A stretch of DNA of 64,000 nucleotides from Phocoena phocoena (Eukaryota; Chordata; Mammalia; Artiodactyla; Phocoenidae), in contig NC_089230.1 of the NCBI RefSeq assembly GCF_963924675.1, forward strand, positions 2,853,001-2,917,000. Direction: 5' to 3'. Below are positions 60,333 to 64,000 of this stretch, one piece after another (the stretch's first letter is position 1; each line of letters begins with the position of its first letter). Under the pieces are notes generated by a model, which ran no database searches, was not told the origin of the DNA, and saw nothing but the letters and a program-made list of their open reading frames with translations. A program made the position numbers and the translations under genes.

Positions 60333-60349
60333 GGCCTGAGAATCTAATG

Positions 60350-60530
60350 GATGCTGAGAGCCGTGGTTCTCCGAGTTTGGTCCTTGGACCAGCGGCATGG
60401 GCGTCAGTGGGAAACGCCCGCCCTGACCTGCAGAATCAGAGCCCGGGGGCGAGGCGGGGACGGCAAAGGGTGGGAGGAAGCTCCAGGCGACTCTGGTGAG
60501 GCCCCTGGTTCAGAGCCCTGCTCTCGGCGA
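60350..60530 (-). mobile_element. MER5-like hAT-Charlie remnant
   Basis: In reverse: GCCGTGGTTCTCCGAGTTTG, GGTCCTTGGACCAGCGGCAT, CTGACCTGCAGAATCAGAG and CTCCAGGCGACTCTGG. Confidence 0.75.
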
Positions 60531-60879
60531 GCGGAGTGGGGCTAAATAAACACCGGCACCTGGGGACTCTGAAGGAATGCTCACACCTTCAGAAACCTCC
60601 TTGATGTGGAGGTCATACTGCAAAGCTCTTTGCTCGCCACCCAACTGGAAGGCAAACCCGGAATTCGTTCCCAGGAGCCCCCAATACCGCCCCCACCCCC
60701 ACCCCCCTGACAGGCACCTTGATGGGATTTAAAAAATACACCCAAACCCTTTCTGTTGACAATACTTCGTGTCAAATACCACTGTCCTTTCGGGAGGCTC
60801 ATTTGCATTCTATTAATATGTGCATAAAACGTTGTCTGGTCTCAGCCCAAATACACAGCCTGGGAAATCAAAGGGAACC

Positions 60880-62520
60880 TCTTCCCACCTTTTGCTGGCT
60901 TCCTCCTGAACAGTGATTTGTTCTAAAACAACTTCCTCAGGGAATTTCCTTCCCAAAGAAACTCCTCTCCATTTTAAAGGAAAATGACCCCTTATTCCCG
61001 GCTCCTTAACCAATTTCTGACAGGGAGCCCTAATGAGAGCGGGAGTTTGCAACTGGCGTTTTTCCTGCCCTCCTTTTTAAAGCCGTAGGTGAGACCCTTT
61101 AGAAAATATTCTGAGGAAATTTAGTGACTACAAAGGACTTGCATTTTGTGTGGAATTTATACGAACACCTAACTAATGCTTTTATTTTGGGGCGGGGCAA
61201 ACAATTACTGAAATGCGGTAGACTTTGAACCATGTTCCTATGAGGAAGTTATAAAAAGATCTCTAACCAAATACTTATGGACGTTAAAGAATAGATTTCC
61301 TACTCAGAATAACACGCCATGGTTAAAGTAGATTAAAAATGGTTCCGGAGAGTAAAAAGAGAAAAAAACATCAACTTTTAACGCAAAGGTTTAAAGTGTT
61401 TAATCATGTCCAGCAAATATTGTCGGTAAAATTTCGATGCTTCCAAGAAGTTAAAATAGGGGGAGTTTTTTGGACAAAATCTTCCTGTCTCTGAGACTGA
61501 TTTATTGAAGATCTTAAAGACGTTAGTGGACTTGTTTAGTTACGTCATCTTTCTCATGACCGAGGATGTGAAACTCTTAAAATTTGTACAACTGCAGAGT
61601 TAGACGGAGCTTAGAAATCATTTGGTCCAGCACTTTATTTTCCCAGTAGGAGAGCGCGGAGGGGGGTCCCTCCCGAAGTTCTTTCCAAGCTTAGCCCTCT
61701 GTCTGATCCAGATGCTTCAAATGACTCCCCGTTGTTGCCTTGTTTGTGTATTTAAGATATGATTTCCATCGTACCTCGAATTTCCAGACTATGTGTCTTT
61801 GGTACAATGAGTCACGTCTACAATACAAACCTATTTGAGAGGGATGTGGTGTCATTTGGCAAAAGGCAAAACAACTGTTTTTGTTTTATTGTCTATGGAT
61901 AAGCTAAATATCTTGGGCTGAAATACAAAAAGGTATACTTCGTAGCACAGTGAGGTCCACAGGCATTTCATCATCACCGCATACACAGCGCCTTCTTGAT
62001 GCTGGGGGAATGAACAGAAAGATGAGCGGGGGAAGGCAATGGGTTGGTTCATAGGGCTTTGTAAGGAAGGAGGAAAGAGGAGGACCTTTTCAATCAGCTC
62101 AGGGAAGGACTTGTATTTTCCAGTGAGAAGAGCTAACGCCCAGAGCCTGGAGTGACTTGTTCGGGACCATCTGGTCTCCCTGCCAGGGGCTCGCAGACTC
62201 ACTGGGGAGTTAGTACATGGCACACGGACAACAACAGCAAGCCATGCGTTTATTTCATTATCTACTTAATTACACTTACGCCATGAATATATTCTAAGCT
62301 TTTAATGAATGTATGTTGGTTTGAATTAGCTAAACCTTAAAAATGGGTAATTTCCTCCATACTATATTTTATTGATCTCTTCTTTCAGCATTTCCATTTT
62401 GAAGTTCTTCTGCCTAGTTTCATTAGGATGTAACGACACCTTTTAAGGACATGTGATTTGGAGTTCTATTGTGCTACATTTGCTAAATGGCTAAATTTGA
62501 ATTTGTTTTTACTTTTCGAT
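60880..62520. other. Repeat-poor stretch of about 1.6 kb
   Basis: I recognise no transposon, exon or RNA here. Sequence complexity is high and the base composition is balanced, unlike neighbouring repeats. It is one of the longest such blocks in the PRR18-TBXT side of the window. Confidence 0.4.
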
Positions 62521-63010
62521 GGTTTTGATTTTCTCCTTCATTGGAAAGATCTAGACTTCCACATTTAACCAAATTAATAGATATTAACATCAAGCAGACT
62601 GTTGAAATAGAATTAGTGGGAACTAGGGCCACACCTAACTACCCACGGCCTCCCCCACCCTCCTCCAGCCCCTCACATGTAGATTCTCTTACCATGTGTT
62701 TCAAGAGGGGCCCACGAAGGGGCTTCCTGGGCGCCACCATCTTTGCTGGGAAAATTCAGTGCCCATTTTTTTTCTTTTCAAGTAGCTGTGAGCATGTATG
62801 CCACTTCTTTGTCTCAAGCATAGCGTAGCGGTGGTGGCATTTGTTGTTAGGAGGATTAAGTTTCTAGAGGAGAGAGCTGGACAAATGCAAAGCAAGATAT
62901 TTTGGGGAGAGTTGGCGACAGGCATCAGCCCGTCGATTCTGCAGGGACTGTGATGCCAGGGCTCCTTTCAACGAGCTGGACAGTCATTCCATACACACGG
63001 CCAGTGCTTT

Positions 63011-63149
63011 TTTTTTTTAATTAAAAAAAAATGTTTTTAGGCCACGCTGCTTGTAGCTTGAGGAATCTTAGTTCCCCAACCAGGGATCGAACCCATGCCC
63101 CCTGCAATGGAATCGTGGAGCCCTAAATACTGGACCGCCAGGGAATTCC
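63011..63149 (-). mobile_element. Short CHR-type tRNA-derived SINE
   Basis: In reverse: AATCTTAGTTCCCCAACCAG, GGATCGAACCCATGCCCCC and TGGACCGCCAGGGAATTCC. Flanked by a 15-bp duplication with one mismatch, CA(C/T)GGCCAGTGCTTT, at 62996-63010 and 63150-63164. Confidence 0.93.
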
Positions 63150-63164
63150 CATGGCCAGTGCTTT

Positions 63165-64000
63165 GAATGAAAGATACCAGCCCCGCCCTAACCCAGTCCA
63201 TAGAAGAGGAGGTTTCCCAACCTCCACTCCCAGAAAAGAAGAACCTGATATAAGCTTGTCCTCTCAGAGAGTCAGTAATTCCCAAGATGAAATTGATAAC
63301 TTAAAGCATATTAATATAATAAATGTGAATAATTTAGTAGGAACTGAGACTTATGGGAAAGTGCTAGCATTTGGCAGACTTTGATGGGTTAGAAATAGCA
63401 TATCATTCATTATTTTCAGCAAACATTTTTCAGGTGGGCATTGTTCTATTAATAATTGTACTTGAAGACATATCAAATAGATAATAAAAATATAGGTATC
63501 AGTAATGGAAAAAAGGATTATAATTAAATTATTTCTGGTACCAGAAATAATTGGTTTTCAAAATAATAGAAAATTCTATTTCTTTTGCTACTTTGCATAC
63601 ATTCGGTGAACAGCAAATATTTGTTTTATGGGCTTTGCTTACAAAACACTGAAAAAATTGATTTTTTAAAAAAATCAAAACAGTGCTTTGTGTCAGGGAA
63701 TCTACAATTTCCTGTGGCCTTGAACTCAGTGGAGAAGACTATGCTTGGGTTACAATGAAAGACTACATTGTAACCCGAAAAGAAAGCAATCAGAATTAAA
63801 TCGAGACAATCCATTTCAATACAGTAGCATTATTATTTTCATTGCTCTCAGAAGAGTGCTTTTTGCTAGTCATGATGACATTAAATCTGCCTTTATTATT
63901 TTGCACAAATGAATGCCTGAGATGTGTGCATATGTATATGTATGTGTGTCAATACGCGTGTGTAACTTTTAAAATCATACTGCAAAGACAGGACGAGATC
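63165..64000. other. AT-rich intergenic right edge
   Basis: No gene is recognised. A short TATG/TGTG-rich run lies at about 63928-63950. Confidence 0.4.

Overview
This window is mammalian nuclear DNA, almost certainly from a cetacean (dolphin or whale). The main evidence is a set of tRNA-derived SINEs of the CHR type, which are known from cetaceans and hippopotamuses. Five are the CHR-2-like form, one is a longer CHR-1-like form and four are short forms. Alongside them are cetartiodactyl-type L1 3' ends, old MIR, MER5 and MLT1-like repeats, and no ruminant BovB that I could recognise. There is no bacterial, viral or plasmid architecture, no CRISPR array and no operon.

Two protein-coding genes are present, both on the + strand. 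SFT2D1 (vesicle-transport membrane protein) enters from the left edge; its coding exons 2-8 lie between 1415 and 8826, and exon 1 is outside the window. The exons join in frame to 138 residues, matching the human protein from about residue 22 to its end. PRR18 (proline-rich protein 18) has a single coding exon at 17511-18314 (267 aa) inside a strong CpG island, with a likely short 5' UTR intron. In the human genome (6q27, from memory) the order is SFT2D1, PRR18, then a gene-poor interval of more than 100 kb, then TBXT (brachyury), all in the same direction. The window therefore appears to cover the end of SFT2D1, PRR18, and the PRR18-proximal third or so of the interval leading to TBXT.

Layout: 1-360 L1 3' end; 1415-about 9210 SFT2D1 exons and 3' UTR, with MIR, CHR SINE and MER5A in introns; 9530-10850 GC- and CpG-rich intergenic block; 10900-16900 intergenic; about 17050-18720 PRR18 CpG island and gene, with a 3' UTR of uncertain length that may reach 20650; 20670-64000 gene-poor DNA. 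That last part holds SINEs, L1 fragments, MLT1-like LTRs, microsatellites, two isolated CpG islands (about 31655-31870 and 46440-46900) and several repeat-poor stretches.

I did not find a new gene system. The most distinctive structure is a nearly perfect 40-bp x 7 minisatellite at 55141-55420 that arose inside an old L1 3' end. The most testable functional leads are the two isolated CpG islands, one with a consensus splice donor, and the repeat-poor blocks, which should be examined as regulatory DNA of the PRR18-TBXT interval. Repeat family names are from memory of consensus sequences, not from a database search.
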